From Bacteroidales bacterium (GTDB lineage: Bacteria > Bacteroidota > Bacteroidia > Bacteroidales > UBA12077), in NCBI GenBank assembly GCA_030637515.1, contig DAOWGM010000008.1:1-64000 (forward strand): 64,000 bases of DNA. The letters are read 5' to 3'. A model generated the notes under the pieces. It was not told where the DNA came from. It saw only the letters and a program-made list of their open reading frames with translations, and made no database searches. The translations under genes and the position numbers were made by a program. The stretch's first letter is position 1, and every line of letters begins with the position of its first letter. This document shows positions 8,780-18,676 of the stretch, piece by piece.

Positions 8780-9943
8780 GTGAAAAAACTATCAATATAT
8801 ATCCTACTATTCATCTTAGCAGTTAGTGCTAAAAGCCAAGAATCTGTTTTTAAAAATATGGAATTAAAGGGTTATGTAAAGTATATGAATACCGCAATGT
8901 TTAATAGTATTGATTCGATTTGGCTAATTGACAATTTAATCCATAATCGATTGAATTATAAATGGTATATGAGTGGCAATTTAACCTTTGCTTTAGATAT
9001 GCGAAACAGGTTTGTGTATGGCGACTTGGTGAAATTTATGCCCAATTATGCAAACTCACTCGAAAATGATAATGGTTTTTTAAACTTCCTTACCAATAAT
9101 ATTACAGATGAGAATTCATACGTATTAAATACTGCATTTGACAGAGCTTATTTTGAATTTAATGTTAACAACTGGGTTATTACATTAGGACGACAAAGAA
9201 TAAACTGGGGTCAATCTTTTGCCTGGAATCCCAATGACATTTTCAATTCATACTCATTTTTTGATTTCGATTACGAAGAACGAGCAGGAAGTGATGGTTT
9301 AAGAATTCAGTATTATCCTAATTATACTTCAGTTGCAGAAGCAGCAATTAAAATTGACAAAGACAATAACATTACTGCAGCCGGATTATATCGATTTAAT
9401 AAATGGAGTTATGATATTCAGCTCATAGGTGGAATTATAGATACTTCTGATTATGTTGTTGGAGCTGGATGGTCTGGAAGTATTAAAGATTTTGGATTTA
9501 ATGGTGAGGTTAGTTATTTTCATCCACAAGAGAGTTATTCTGATTCAACGGGAGTTGCCATTGTTTCTGCAGGCTTAAATTATATGTTTGGCAATTCATT
9601 AAATATTTCCTTTGAAGGAAATTACAATGGATATTTCGGTAAATTAAATTTAAGCAGCTTTAACGATCTGTATTTTATACCTTTATCGGTTAAAACAACT
9701 TCGTACAGTAAGTTCTCTTGGTTTGGGCAAATTTCGTATCCAATTCATCCTTTATTAAATGGAACAATTGCAGTTATGTATTTCCCTTCTTTAGGAAATG
9801 GTTATTTCTTAATGCCATCACTGGCATATTCTGTAAGTGATAATTTTGAGTTTGCTTTGTATGGTCAACACTTCGAAGGAACCTTTGGTAATCAATACGA
9901 TAAAATGACAATGTTGTTTTTGCGGTTTAGATATAGCTTTTAA
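8780..9943 (+). CDS. Outer-membrane beta-barrel protein of the LolA/ABC exporter operon
   Basis: 387 residues with a GTG start at 8780 followed by a signal peptide (MKKLSIYILLFILAVSAKSQ). The mature protein is a run of alternating amphipathic strands with aromatic girdle residues and ends in FLRFRYSF, a terminal-Phe barrel signature. The motif NWVITLGRQRINWGQSFAWNPND resembles porin-like proteins that accompany LolA/MMPL-type lipid export systems in Bacteroidota. It probably provides the outer-membrane end of the system encoded at 3809-8214. Its stop overlaps by 4 bp the stop of the convergent gene at 9940. The exact family is uncertain. Confidence 0.75.
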   Translation: MKKLSIYILLFILAVSAKSQESVFKNMELKGYVKYMNTAMFNSIDSIWLIDNLIHNRLNYKWYMSGNLTFALDMRNRFVYGDLVKFMPNYANSLENDNGFLNFLTNNITDENSYVLNTAFDRAYFEFNVNNWVITLGRQRINWGQSFAWNPNDIFNSYSFFDFDYEERAGSDGLRIQYYPNYTSVAEAAIKIDKDNNITAAGLYRFNKWSYDIQLIGGIIDTSDYVVGAGWSGSIKDFGFNGEVSYFHPQESYSDSTGVAIVSAGLNYMFGNSLNISFEGNYNGYFGKLNLSSFNDLYFIPLSVKTTSYSKFSWFGQISYPIHPLLNGTIAVMYFPSLGNGYFLMPSLAYSVSDNFEFALYGQHFEGTFGNQYDKMTMLFLRFRYSF

Positions 9944-10323
9944 AAACATTCATCTTGAAGCCATTTTAAAGCAGCTTCTTTAGTTGAGAAAATACCAACT
10001 TTGTAATTTTTAATTTTATTTAATTTTTGATACAACATCCCAAGAGCCATCTCAAAAGAACCTGAAACTACAAATGCATCATATGTAAAATCTCTTTGAG
10101 CTAAAGACTTCTTATTTGCTTCAACTAATATAGTCATGTCTTTGGGGATAACACCCTCTGAAAACTTGCCTTTTGTAACATCTGTAAGAATTTTAAGCTT
10201 TCCTGGTAAGGTCTTATCTTTGCTTAATGTCAAAATATATTCCGAAATATCTTTAATACTAACATCTCCAGAGAAAGTTGTTTCAAGAATCCCTTCTTCT
10301 TTATTAAACTTATATGTTATCAT
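9940..10323 (-). CDS. STAS/SpoIIAA-like domain protein (copy 1)
   Basis: 127 residues with no signal or membrane segment. It starts MITYKFNKEEGILETTFSGDVS, has an alternating beta/alpha pattern and ends KNYKVGIFSTKEAALKWL, which fits the small SpoIIAA-like (STAS-fold) proteins. Members are thought to be cytoplasmic regulators or binders of lipids or ATP; no specific role can be stated. A paralogue at 10444-10821 shares the start, the VSGS-EMALGMLY segment and the end, so the two arose by tandem duplication. No anti-sigma partner gene is nearby. Confidence 0.6.
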   Translation of the reverse strand: MITYKFNKEEGILETTFSGDVSIKDISEYILTLSKDKTLPGKLKILTDVTKGKFSEGVIPKDMTILVEANKKSLAQRDFTYDAFVVSGSFEMALGMLYQKLNKIKNYKVGIFSTKEAALKWLQDECF

Positions 10324-10443
10324 CTACTAAAACATTAGTCTTATAACCTAAGTAATTGATGGTAAGTTACAAATTTTAAAACAATTTGCAATCAATTAGA
10401 ATAATCCCCCGGCTATTTATGTAGATCAGGGAAAGTCATTAAA

Positions 10444-10821
10444 TCAGAATTTATTTAACCAATCTAAAGCAGCTTCTTTGGTAGAGAAAATATTAAACTT
10501 GTAATTCTTAATCCTTATTAAATTCTTATATAGCATTCCTAAAGCCATTTCAACTGAGCCTGAAACAACATAAGCATCATATATATAATCCTTTTGTTTT
10601 AATGTTACTTTATTTATGTCTAAAAATTGCTTCAGTTCTTTCGGATTAACCTTAGTTGCAAACTTTCCATTAGATCCATCTGAAAAAATCTTCAACTTTT
10701 TAGGAAGAGTATTATCATCTCTAACTGATTCTATATAATCAATAAGTTCTACAACAGTAATCTTACCCTCAAATGTTGTTTCAAGAATCCCTGTTGTGTT
10801 ATTAAACTTATATGTTATCAT
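10444..10821 (-). CDS. STAS/SpoIIAA-like domain protein (copy 2)
   Basis: 125 residues, paralogous to the protein at 9940-10323: MITYKFNNTTGILETTFEG at the start, a central YDAYVVSGSVEMALGMLY and a C-terminal KNYKFNIFSTKEAALDWL. The middle regions have diverged, so the duplication is not recent. Its start is one base past the end of the glycosyltransferase at 10823, so these genes are probably co-transcribed leftwards. Function is unknown beyond the fold suggestion. Confidence 0.6.
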   Translation of the reverse strand: MITYKFNNTTGILETTFEGKITVVELIDYIESVRDDNTLPKKLKIFSDGSNGKFATKVNPKELKQFLDINKVTLKQKDYIYDAYVVSGSVEMALGMLYKNLIRIKNYKFNIFSTKEAALDWLNKF

Positions 10822-10822
10822 T

Positions 10823-11809
10823 TTAATATAACTCCTTTATTTTCTTTACAATACAGCCCTCATCTAAATCGTTAATACACCTAAAATGTTTTTTAGGACA
10901 TTCTTTAAAACCAATCTTGGTGCATGGTCGGCATTTTAATCCTTTAATTTCCATGATTTCTGAATCAGGATGTGGAAGATAAGGATACATTCCAAACTCA
11001 GGAACAGTATTTCCCCAAACGGAAATAATTTTCTTTTTAAAAGCACTTGCAATATGCATTAATCCGGTATCGGGTGTTAAAATAACATTCGCTTGTTTTA
11101 CTAATGATGCTGATTGATTAATATTATATTCTCCACAGGTATTGTAAATATTATTACCAACTCCATTTTTAATTTCCTCTGCCTCATCTCTATTTTCCTG
11201 ACCACCAAGCAATAATATTGGCTTCTCAAGCTTCTTGCATATTGAAATGATTTTTTCTTTAGTTAGTTTTTTTGTATTATGAAAAGCTCCAACCACAACT
11301 CCAACAAAACCATCCTTTAAATCTTCTGATATACCTGCAAGATTGACTTCATCTTTTTCCGGAATAAAATAATCTAATCCTTTTTCATCATTCTTAATAT
11401 CAAAAACCTTTAGAGTTTCCATATACCGATCAACAATATGTATGTTGGGCATCTTGTTCTTCTTAAAATTAACCAACAACCACTTTTCCTTATTTAGTTT
11501 ATCAAAAGAGAAGGAAATGATTCTAAGCCGGTTTTTGAATTTTGCAGTTCTTATATTTCTATGTAAATCAATAATATAATCAAAGTGCATTAACTTCAAT
11601 TCTCGAATAGTTTCCTTTTCCGATCTTTTTAATACATGTACTTGATCGACGTACGGACTACTCTCTACAATTGATTTAAACTGAGGTTTTGTGAGATAAT
11701 GAATCTCTGCATTTTCAACCTGTTCCTTTATGTTTCGAACAACAGGAGATGTAAGAACAATGTCGCCAATTGAGCTAAATCGAAGTATTAGAAATTTAAT
11801 CTTATTCAT
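10823..11809 (-). CDS. Glycosyltransferase family 9 (heptosyltransferase-like)
   Basis: 328 residues. The start FLILRFSSIGDIVLTSPVVRNIKEQ is the classic GT9 N-terminus, and VILTPDTGLMHIASAF near residues 235-250 is the ADP-heptose-binding motif region. A Cys-rich tail (LKCRPC, then KECPKKHFRC) is common in Bacteroidota members. GT9 enzymes add ADP-heptose or a related sugar to the lipopolysaccharide core at the cytoplasmic face of the inner membrane. No other core-LPS genes adjoin it. The exact sugar and acceptor are unknown. Confidence 0.9.
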   Translation of the reverse strand: MNKIKFLILRFSSIGDIVLTSPVVRNIKEQVENAEIHYLTKPQFKSIVESSPYVDQVHVLKRSEKETIRELKLMHFDYIIDLHRNIRTAKFKNRLRIISFSFDKLNKEKWLLVNFKKNKMPNIHIVDRYMETLKVFDIKNDEKGLDYFIPEKDEVNLAGISEDLKDGFVGVVVGAFHNTKKLTKEKIISICKKLEKPILLLGGQENRDEAEEIKNGVGNNIYNTCGEYNINQSASLVKQANVILTPDTGLMHIASAFKKKIISVWGNTVPEFGMYPYLPHPDSEIMEIKGLKCRPCTKIGFKECPKKHFRCINDLDEGCIVKKIKELY

Positions 11810-11944
11810 TTTATTTAGATCAGAATATCAAGAATTGAGTATCGTGACAAAGATAAGATACTCTATATAATAATTATGTTAAACAAATAAACAATTTAAT
11901 GAATTAGTAAGCATTAGTTGAAATCAATGTGAAGAATAATTAAT

Positions 11945-12670
11945 CTATCTTATTTTACTAAAAAACATAGTAAGTGCTAGCCAGTATTCCTGATTATTGG
12001 GATTGCTTTTCCATAACGACTTTGAACCATGTTCTCCACCCTTTTCCGGAGTAAATATTGTTTTATTTTTTAAAGAAACACTCTTTAAAACTTTATTTAC
12101 ATAAGTGTTTTCTCTTTTAGAAGATGCAGCAAAAACAGGTTTGTTTAAATTTGACAATTCAGTTTGAATGGTTAATCCCGGCTCGAAAAATTCTCCCGGA
12201 CTAAAAGCAATTACAGCCTTTACGTCAGGATTGTTTTTAGCAACTATCAAACATAAGGAAGCAGAAAAGGAGCTTCCAAATAAAATAACTGATTCATCAC
12301 TACGCTCTTTAACCCATTCTATTGCTGCTACAATATCTTGTTGCGAACTTAAATAATCTGCAGGATATCCTTGTTGTATTGCTAGTAATGCTGTATGATT
12401 CTGAATATAATTAACCTCGCCTCCTGCTCTAAGATCAACCGCAAGACAGTTATATCCAAACTTTATTATTTTCTCTGCACTTTGTCTGTATTCACCTCTG
12501 CTGTAACCAGCTTGATGAAAAAGTAAAATATATGGTTTATCCTTATTTGATTCGTATAGGTCTGCAGTAATTTGAAGTCCATCAGCTGCAACAAAAGTGA
12601 CCTTCTCCTGAGCTTCACAAACAAAAAATAAAATGGAAAACATTAAAACATATACAAATCTCATTTGCAA
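11945..12670 (-). CDS. Secreted alpha/beta hydrolase
   Basis: 241 residues with a signal peptide (1-20, ending near FVCEAQ). It has the alpha/beta hydrolase fold: oxyanion region LLFHQAGYSRGEY, nucleophile serine in GSSFSAS, a probable acidic residue in between, and a catalytic histidine in GGEHGS near the end. It resembles small dienelactone-hydrolase-like esterases. Only 4 bp separate it from atpC, so it is read with atpD-atpC, although no link to ATP synthesis is evident. Substrate unknown. Confidence 0.8.
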   Translation of the reverse strand: MQMRFVYVLMFSILFFVCEAQEKVTFVAADGLQITADLYESNKDKPYILLFHQAGYSRGEYRQSAEKIIKFGYNCLAVDLRAGGEVNYIQNHTALLAIQQGYPADYLSSQQDIVAAIEWVKERSDESVILFGSSFSASLCLIVAKNNPDVKAVIAFSPGEFFEPGLTIQTELSNLNKPVFAASSKRENTYVNKVLKSVSLKNKTIFTPEKGGEHGSKSLWKSNPNNQEYWLALTMFFSKIR

Positions 12671-12674
12671 TAAA

Positions 12675-12920
12675 TTACATTAGAATAGATTCAGCAAGAA
12701 TAATCACATTATTATCTTTTACTTCAACAACACCACCACTAATTTCATAAAATGATTCAGCACTTCCTTCTGTAACTTTTATTCTACCCTTTTCGAGGAT
12801 AGAAATAATAGGTGCGTGAAACTCCAAAACAGCAAAAGAACCTTTACTGCCCGGAACCTGAACAGAATTGACCTTTCCTGAAAATATTTTTTTATCTGGT
12901 GTTACAATTTCTAAAAACAT
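12675..12920 (-). CDS. atpC: F1 ATP synthase epsilon subunit (short form)
   Basis: 81 residues. MFLEIVTPDKKIFSGKVNSVQVPGSKGSFAVLEFHAPII is the N-terminal beta-sandwich of the epsilon subunit. The C-terminal helical hairpin of the longer E. coli protein is absent, as is usual in Bacteroidota. It is part of the central stalk and couples rotation to catalysis. It lies 25 bp after atpD on the same strand. The other ATP synthase genes are not in this window. Confidence 0.93.
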   Translation of the reverse strand: MFLEIVTPDKKIFSGKVNSVQVPGSKGSFAVLEFHAPIISILEKGRIKVTEGSAESFYEISGGVVEVKDNNVIILAESILM

Positions 12921-12945
12921 AAAATTCTAATAATTAGAATGTAAG

Positions 12946-14499
<1,554 letters not shown>

Positions 14500-14646
14500 T
14501 TACAAATTTATAATATTTATACGATTAAATCACTTTTTTGATACATCGATACGTTTTTTTTAATATTTTCGTTATTATTTTTTATAGCATGATATTTGTT
14601 TAAGCAAAAAAGGAAAGTTTATTTAATAATTAAAATTTATTGAAAG

Positions 14647-15162
14647 ATGAAAAAGATTGGATTAAAATTAATTATGTTAACTATAGTACTAAGCACTTTT
14701 TTAGTTGTAAAAACAAACGCACAACCGATTAATATTGGTGGTGGTTTAGTAATTGGAACAGATCGCCCGAATATTGGATTAAAAGTAAACGGAACATACG
14801 GAATGGATTTTTTACTTGAAAATTTAAGCGCATCTGCTGCCTTTACATTTTTTGTTCCTTCTACAACAGTAAGTACTACTTATAACAGATGGGGAATTGA
14901 CGTTGATGGACATTATAAGTTTTATGAAATGTCAGATTTTGAATTTTATGCAATTGGGGGGTTAAATATTGCAAGTTATACTGCAAAAACAACCTTTTGG
15001 GGTACTACAACAAAAGTTACAGGAACTAAACCAGGGTTAAATGTTGGTGCTGGTGCCATTTATAATTTTGGAGAAAAAATGAAGGCCTTTAGTGAATTTA
15101 AATATGTTTTAAGCAGCTACGACCAAGCAGAAATTACATTTGGCGTTTTATTTGAATTATAA
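14647..15162 (+). CDS. Small outer-membrane beta-barrel protein
   Basis: 171 residues with a signal peptide (1-25, ending TNAQ). The mature part has alternating strands with Gly and aromatic residues (NIGGGLVIGTDRPNIGLKVNG) and ends AEITFGVLFEL, a typical barrel terminus. It resembles the opacity/OmpW-like eight-stranded barrels abundant in Bacteroidota. A strong terminator follows at 15185-15215, so it is read alone. The gene at 15226 has a similar design. Function unknown. Confidence 0.7.
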   Translation: MKKIGLKLIMLTIVLSTFLVVKTNAQPINIGGGLVIGTDRPNIGLKVNGTYGMDFLLENLSASAAFTFFVPSTTVSTTYNRWGIDVDGHYKFYEMSDFEFYAIGGLNIASYTAKTTFWGTTTKVTGTKPGLNVGAGAIYNFGEKMKAFSEFKYVLSSYDQAEITFGVLFEL

Positions 15163-15184
15163 GTTTTTATCATATAAATTTGCG

Positions 15185-15215
15185 GGGGATATTCAATTCA
15201 GAATATCCCCTTTTT
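15185..15215 (+). terminator. Rho-independent terminator
   Basis: A perfect 10-bp stem GGGGATATTC/GAATATCCCC with loop AATTCA is followed by TTTTT. It lies after the barrel gene at 14647-15162 and only 10 bp before the ATG of the next gene, so the second gene probably has its own start or depends on read-through. Confidence 0.9.
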
Positions 15216-15225
15216 ATTTATTAAA

Positions 15226-15795
15226 ATGAAAAAAACGATTCTTTTCTTCTTTGTGTTTATTGCCGTTTTATTTTCTACAAACTCTGCAAATGCACAGTTT
15301 GACTATATTGGTGGCGGAATTGCTCTTGCAACCGGAGGAGAATACGAGCTAAATAACTATTTATATTATAACAAATCTTTTGGAATAGATTTAAGAGCAA
15401 GTTATGATTATAACAAAAAACTCAAGTTTGTTCCTGATTTAAAATTTTACTTACCCAATAAAGAAGTTTTTATTACCGGAGGTGAATCTAACACTACTGT
15501 ATTTGCATTTAATTTAAACGCTCATTACATATTAAATCCCAAAACAAGAAGCAATTATAATGTTTATTTGCTTGTGGGAGCTCATATTAGCGGATGGAAT
15601 ATAACAGATTCCCGGATTCCTATTTCTGGGACTCAGCTTGATGTGAAAGAATTTAAGTTTGTTCCGGGAGGTAATGTCGGAGCTGGAATGCAATTTAATA
15701 TTGGCACCAGAACTTTGTTTTTTGCGGAAGTAAAATATATTATCTCTAAAGCAAATCAGCTTGTATTTAGCCCTGGCTTGATGTACGAATTTTAA
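15226..15795 (+). CDS. Small outer-membrane beta-barrel protein
   Basis: 189 residues with a signal peptide (MKKTILFFFVFIAVLFSTNSANAQ). The mature protein starts FDYIGGGIALATGG, has repeated amphipathic strands and ends LVFSPGLMYEF with a terminal Phe, typical of an eight-stranded outer-membrane barrel. It is similar in length and layout to the upstream neighbour. The stop overlaps the convergent prenyl synthase stop by 4 bp. No function can be assigned. Confidence 0.7.
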   Translation: MKKTILFFFVFIAVLFSTNSANAQFDYIGGGIALATGGEYELNNYLYYNKSFGIDLRASYDYNKKLKFVPDLKFYLPNKEVFITGGESNTTVFAFNLNAHYILNPKTRSNYNVYLLVGAHISGWNITDSRIPISGTQLDVKEFKFVPGGNVGAGMQFNIGTRTLFFAEVKYIISKANQLVFSPGLMYEF

Positions 15796-16766
15796 CTTAT
15801 TCTTTTTATCAGCTTTTCGGCAAGAGTCTGAAGTTCCGATTTTTTATTCTTTTCTACATTAACTTTTTCAAGGAATGCTAAAGCATCCTGATTCAATTTC
15901 TCAATTCGGGTTTCAACTATCTGTTTAATATTTATCTTATCATAAATTTGAGTAACAGCCTGAATCTTTTTTTCATTCTCTATATTCTTATCAGATAACA
16001 GGCTTTTTAATGTTTTAAGCTCCTCATCTTTGGCTATTTCCAGAGCTTTTATTAACATGAACGTTTTTTTATTGGCTACAATATCGCCTCCTGTTTTTTT
16101 ACCAAAAACATGAACATTTCCGTAAACATCAAGCAAATCGTCTTGTAATTGAAAAGCCAATCCTAAATTTATTCCAAATTCATACAAAAATGCTGCATCT
16201 TGTTGTTCTGCTCCGCCAATTAATGCTCCAATTTTTAATGCTGCAGCTAATAATACAGATGTTTTTAATCTTATCATTCGCAGATATTCATCTTCAGAAA
16301 CAAAATCTCTTGTTTCAAATTCCATATCGTATTGCTGACCTTCGCACACTTCAAGTGCTGTTTCATTAAAAACTTTCAATAAGTCACGAAAACGAGGAGA
16401 TTCACAATCTAAGAAGTATTCATATGCTTTTATAAACATAGCATCGCCAGAAAGAATAGCTGTATTCTCATCCCACTTTTTATGTACTGTAGAATTTCCA
16501 CGACGAATATCTGCATGATCCATAATATCGTCGTGAAGCAAAGTAAAATTGTGGAATATTTCTAATCCTATAGCTGGATTTATAGCTTGTTCAATATCTT
16601 CTGAAAATAAATTACAAGCCATTAAAACTAAAGCCGGTCTGATTCTTTTTCCTCCAGCTTCCAGAGTATAATTTATAGGATCATATAAAGAAAATGGTTC
16701 GCGACCAATTTTTTCGCTTGCAATTTTAGTATTTATTATTTCCTGCAATTCTTTAATAGAAAACAT
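15792..16766 (-). CDS. Short-chain polyprenyl (farnesyl/geranylgeranyl) diphosphate synthase
   Basis: 324 residues of the trans-isoprenyl diphosphate synthase family. The first Asp-rich motif DDIMD follows NFTLLH, and the second is in QLQDDLLDVYG. The fifth residue before the first motif is Phe, a bulky chain-length stop that points to C15-C20 products. GGKRIRPALVLMACNLF is the isopentenyl diphosphate-binding segment. It supplies precursors for quinones and undecaprenyl phosphate in the cytoplasm. A second synthase at 59050 has a small residue at the equivalent position, so the two probably act in series. Confidence 0.88.
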   Translation of the reverse strand: MFSIKELQEIINTKIASEKIGREPFSLYDPINYTLEAGGKRIRPALVLMACNLFSEDIEQAINPAIGLEIFHNFTLLHDDIMDHADIRRGNSTVHKKWDENTAILSGDAMFIKAYEYFLDCESPRFRDLLKVFNETALEVCEGQQYDMEFETRDFVSEDEYLRMIRLKTSVLLAAALKIGALIGGAEQQDAAFLYEFGINLGLAFQLQDDLLDVYGNVHVFGKKTGGDIVANKKTFMLIKALEIAKDEELKTLKSLLSDKNIENEKKIQAVTQIYDKINIKQIVETRIEKLNQDALAFLEKVNVEKNKKSELQTLAEKLIKRIS

Positions 16767-16893
16767 TTATCTCAGTTTTAATTCTTCTCAAAATTATGAT
16801 TATATCCTGATTTCACAAACAAATAATTACAGCTATTTCACTATATTTTTAATTAAATATCAATTTAAAGTTATGATAATTTACTCTTTTTTA

Positions 16894-16901
16894 TAGTTTT
16901 G
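16894..16901 (+). promoter_or_regulatory. Probable -7 element TAGTTTTG of the Na/Pi transporter gene
   Basis: TAGTTTTG matches TAnnTTTG and lies 23 bp before the ATG at 16925. No TTTG occurs at the right distance upstream, so the -33 element is weak or absent. Confidence 0.45.
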
Positions 16902-16924
16902 TATCATACTTAAAACTTAAATCG

Positions 16925-18613
16925 ATGGAATACGGTTTTCTTGATATCTTAACCCTTGTTGGGTCTCTGGGGTTTTTCCTTTATGGAATGAAACTAATGA
17001 GTGAAGCATTGCAGAAGGTTGCAGGTGATAAAATGCGAACAATTCTTGCAAGAATGACCTCAAATCCAGTAAAAGGAGTTTTTACAGGATTATTAATTAC
17101 TGCTATAATACAATCATCTTCTGCTACAACAGTAATGATGGTAAGTTTTGTAAATGCTGGTTTACTTTCATTAACAGAATCCATTGGTGTAATTATGGGT
17201 GCAAATATCGGTACTACAGTTACAGCTTGGTTAATTTCTATTTTAGGTTTCAAAGTTAAAATAAGTGTTATTTCGCTGCCTCTAATTGGTATGGGATTTC
17301 CTTTGCTTTTTTCCAAAACAAGTAAGAGAAAATCATGGGGTGAATTTATTATTGGCTTTGCAATGATTTTTTTAGGATTAGATTTCTTAAAAGACTCTGT
17401 TCCTGACATTAATGGTCACCCTGAAATATTAGCTTTTTTGTCTGATTATACATCTCATGGCGTGTTCTCTCATTTGCTTTTCTTGGCAATTGGAACTATT
17501 CTAACAATGATTATTCAATCGTCAAGTGCAACAATGGCATTAACCCTTGTTATGTGTAATTTTGGCTGGATTCCTTTTGATATGGCTGCTGCAATGGTGC
17601 TTGGTGAAAATATTGGAACAGCAGTAACAGCAAATATTGCTGCATCTGTGGCAAATGTCTCGGCAAAAAGAGCTGCACGTGCCCATTTAATATTCAATAT
17701 TTTAGGAGTAGTCTGGGTAACTATAATATTTTCTTATTTTTTATCGGGAATTAACTGGTTTGTATTAAAGATTGGAGGAGCATCACCATTTACATCTCCA
17801 AAAGCTATTCCTATTGCATTATCTATTTTCCATACAACTTTTAATATTGCCAATGTTTTAATATTTATCTGGTTTACAAAGTTTATTCAGCTCATAGTTA
17901 CTAAAATGGTTCCTATGCAGGAAGATGCAGAAGAATTCCGTTTGCAATATATCAATACTGGACTTTTATCAACAGCCGAGCTTTCTATTCATCAGGCTAA
18001 ACAAGAAATAATGGTTTATACTAAAAGAGTAGAAAAAATGTATGGTTATATTGAGGAGCTGTTTACTGAAACTAATGATAAAAAATTCTATAAACTTTAC
18101 GATAAAGTTGAAAAATACGAGGGAATTTGTGATAGAATGGAAGAAGAGATAGCCAATTACTTGACAAAAGTTTCTGAGGGAGATTTAAGTATTTTAGGAT
18201 CAAAAAGAATTACCGCTATGCTTAATGTTGTGACAGATCTAGAGAGCATTGGAGATTCCTGTTACAATCTGGCTAAAACTTTAATGAGAAAAAAAGAAAA
18301 AAAGATTGCTTTTGATACTTCTGTTCAAGAGAATATGATTCAAATGTTTGAACTGGCTAATAAATCATTAAAAGAAATGGATAAAAATGTTGATTATGGT
18401 TATAAACATATCAATATTACTACTGCTCTGGAATTAGAAGAAAAGATTAACCGATTCAGAACAAAACTTAAAAAAGATCACCTGAAAAGTGTTGAAAAGA
18501 AAAATTATGATTATCAGACTGGTATTATCTACAACGATCTTTTTTGCGAATGCGAGAAATTAGCCGATTATGCAATTAATGTTTCAGAAGCCATCGAAGA
18601 AGTAAATCAATAG
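16925..18613 (+). CDS. Na/phosphate cotransporter family protein with PhoU-like domain
   Basis: 562 residues. The membrane half (about 1-330) holds the two inverted PNaS repeats, each with a QSSSAT motif (IIQSSSATTVMM near 60 and IIQSSSATMALT near 200) followed by GANIGT or GENIGT. The cytoplasmic half (about 345-562) is a helical PhoU-like domain. Family members import phosphate with sodium, and the PhoU part probably senses phosphate status. It is a single-gene unit with a promoter-like element upstream and a strong terminator downstream. Confidence 0.92.
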   Translation: MEYGFLDILTLVGSLGFFLYGMKLMSEALQKVAGDKMRTILARMTSNPVKGVFTGLLITAIIQSSSATTVMMVSFVNAGLLSLTESIGVIMGANIGTTVTAWLISILGFKVKISVISLPLIGMGFPLLFSKTSKRKSWGEFIIGFAMIFLGLDFLKDSVPDINGHPEILAFLSDYTSHGVFSHLLFLAIGTILTMIIQSSSATMALTLVMCNFGWIPFDMAAAMVLGENIGTAVTANIAASVANVSAKRAARAHLIFNILGVVWVTIIFSYFLSGINWFVLKIGGASPFTSPKAIPIALSIFHTTFNIANVLIFIWFTKFIQLIVTKMVPMQEDAEEFRLQYINTGLLSTAELSIHQAKQEIMVYTKRVEKMYGYIEELFTETNDKKFYKLYDKVEKYEGICDRMEEEIANYLTKVSEGDLSILGSKRITAMLNVVTDLESIGDSCYNLAKTLMRKKEKKIAFDTSVQENMIQMFELANKSLKEMDKNVDYGYKHINITTALELEEKINRFRTKLKKDHLKSVEKKNYDYQTGIIYNDLFCECEKLADYAINVSEAIEEVNQ

Positions 18614-18630
18614 TTTATTATATAAAATTG

Positions 18631-18663
18631 AAAAGCCCGTAATAATTATTACGGGCTTTTTTT
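18631..18663. terminator. Bidirectional rho-independent terminator
   Basis: Perfect stem GCCCGTAAT/ATTACGGGC with loop AATT, preceded by AAAA and followed by TTTTTTT. It separates the convergent Na/Pi transporter and SpoIIE-type phosphatase genes and can serve both strands. Confidence 0.92.
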
Positions 18664-18676
18664 ATAATCAACCAGT

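Noticed and set aside
16925-17409. Long antisense frames within the Na/Pi transporter and other genes (for example 5511-5807, 13619-13942)
   Set aside because: They are shadows of well-supported genes on the other strand, without start signals or family resemblance.
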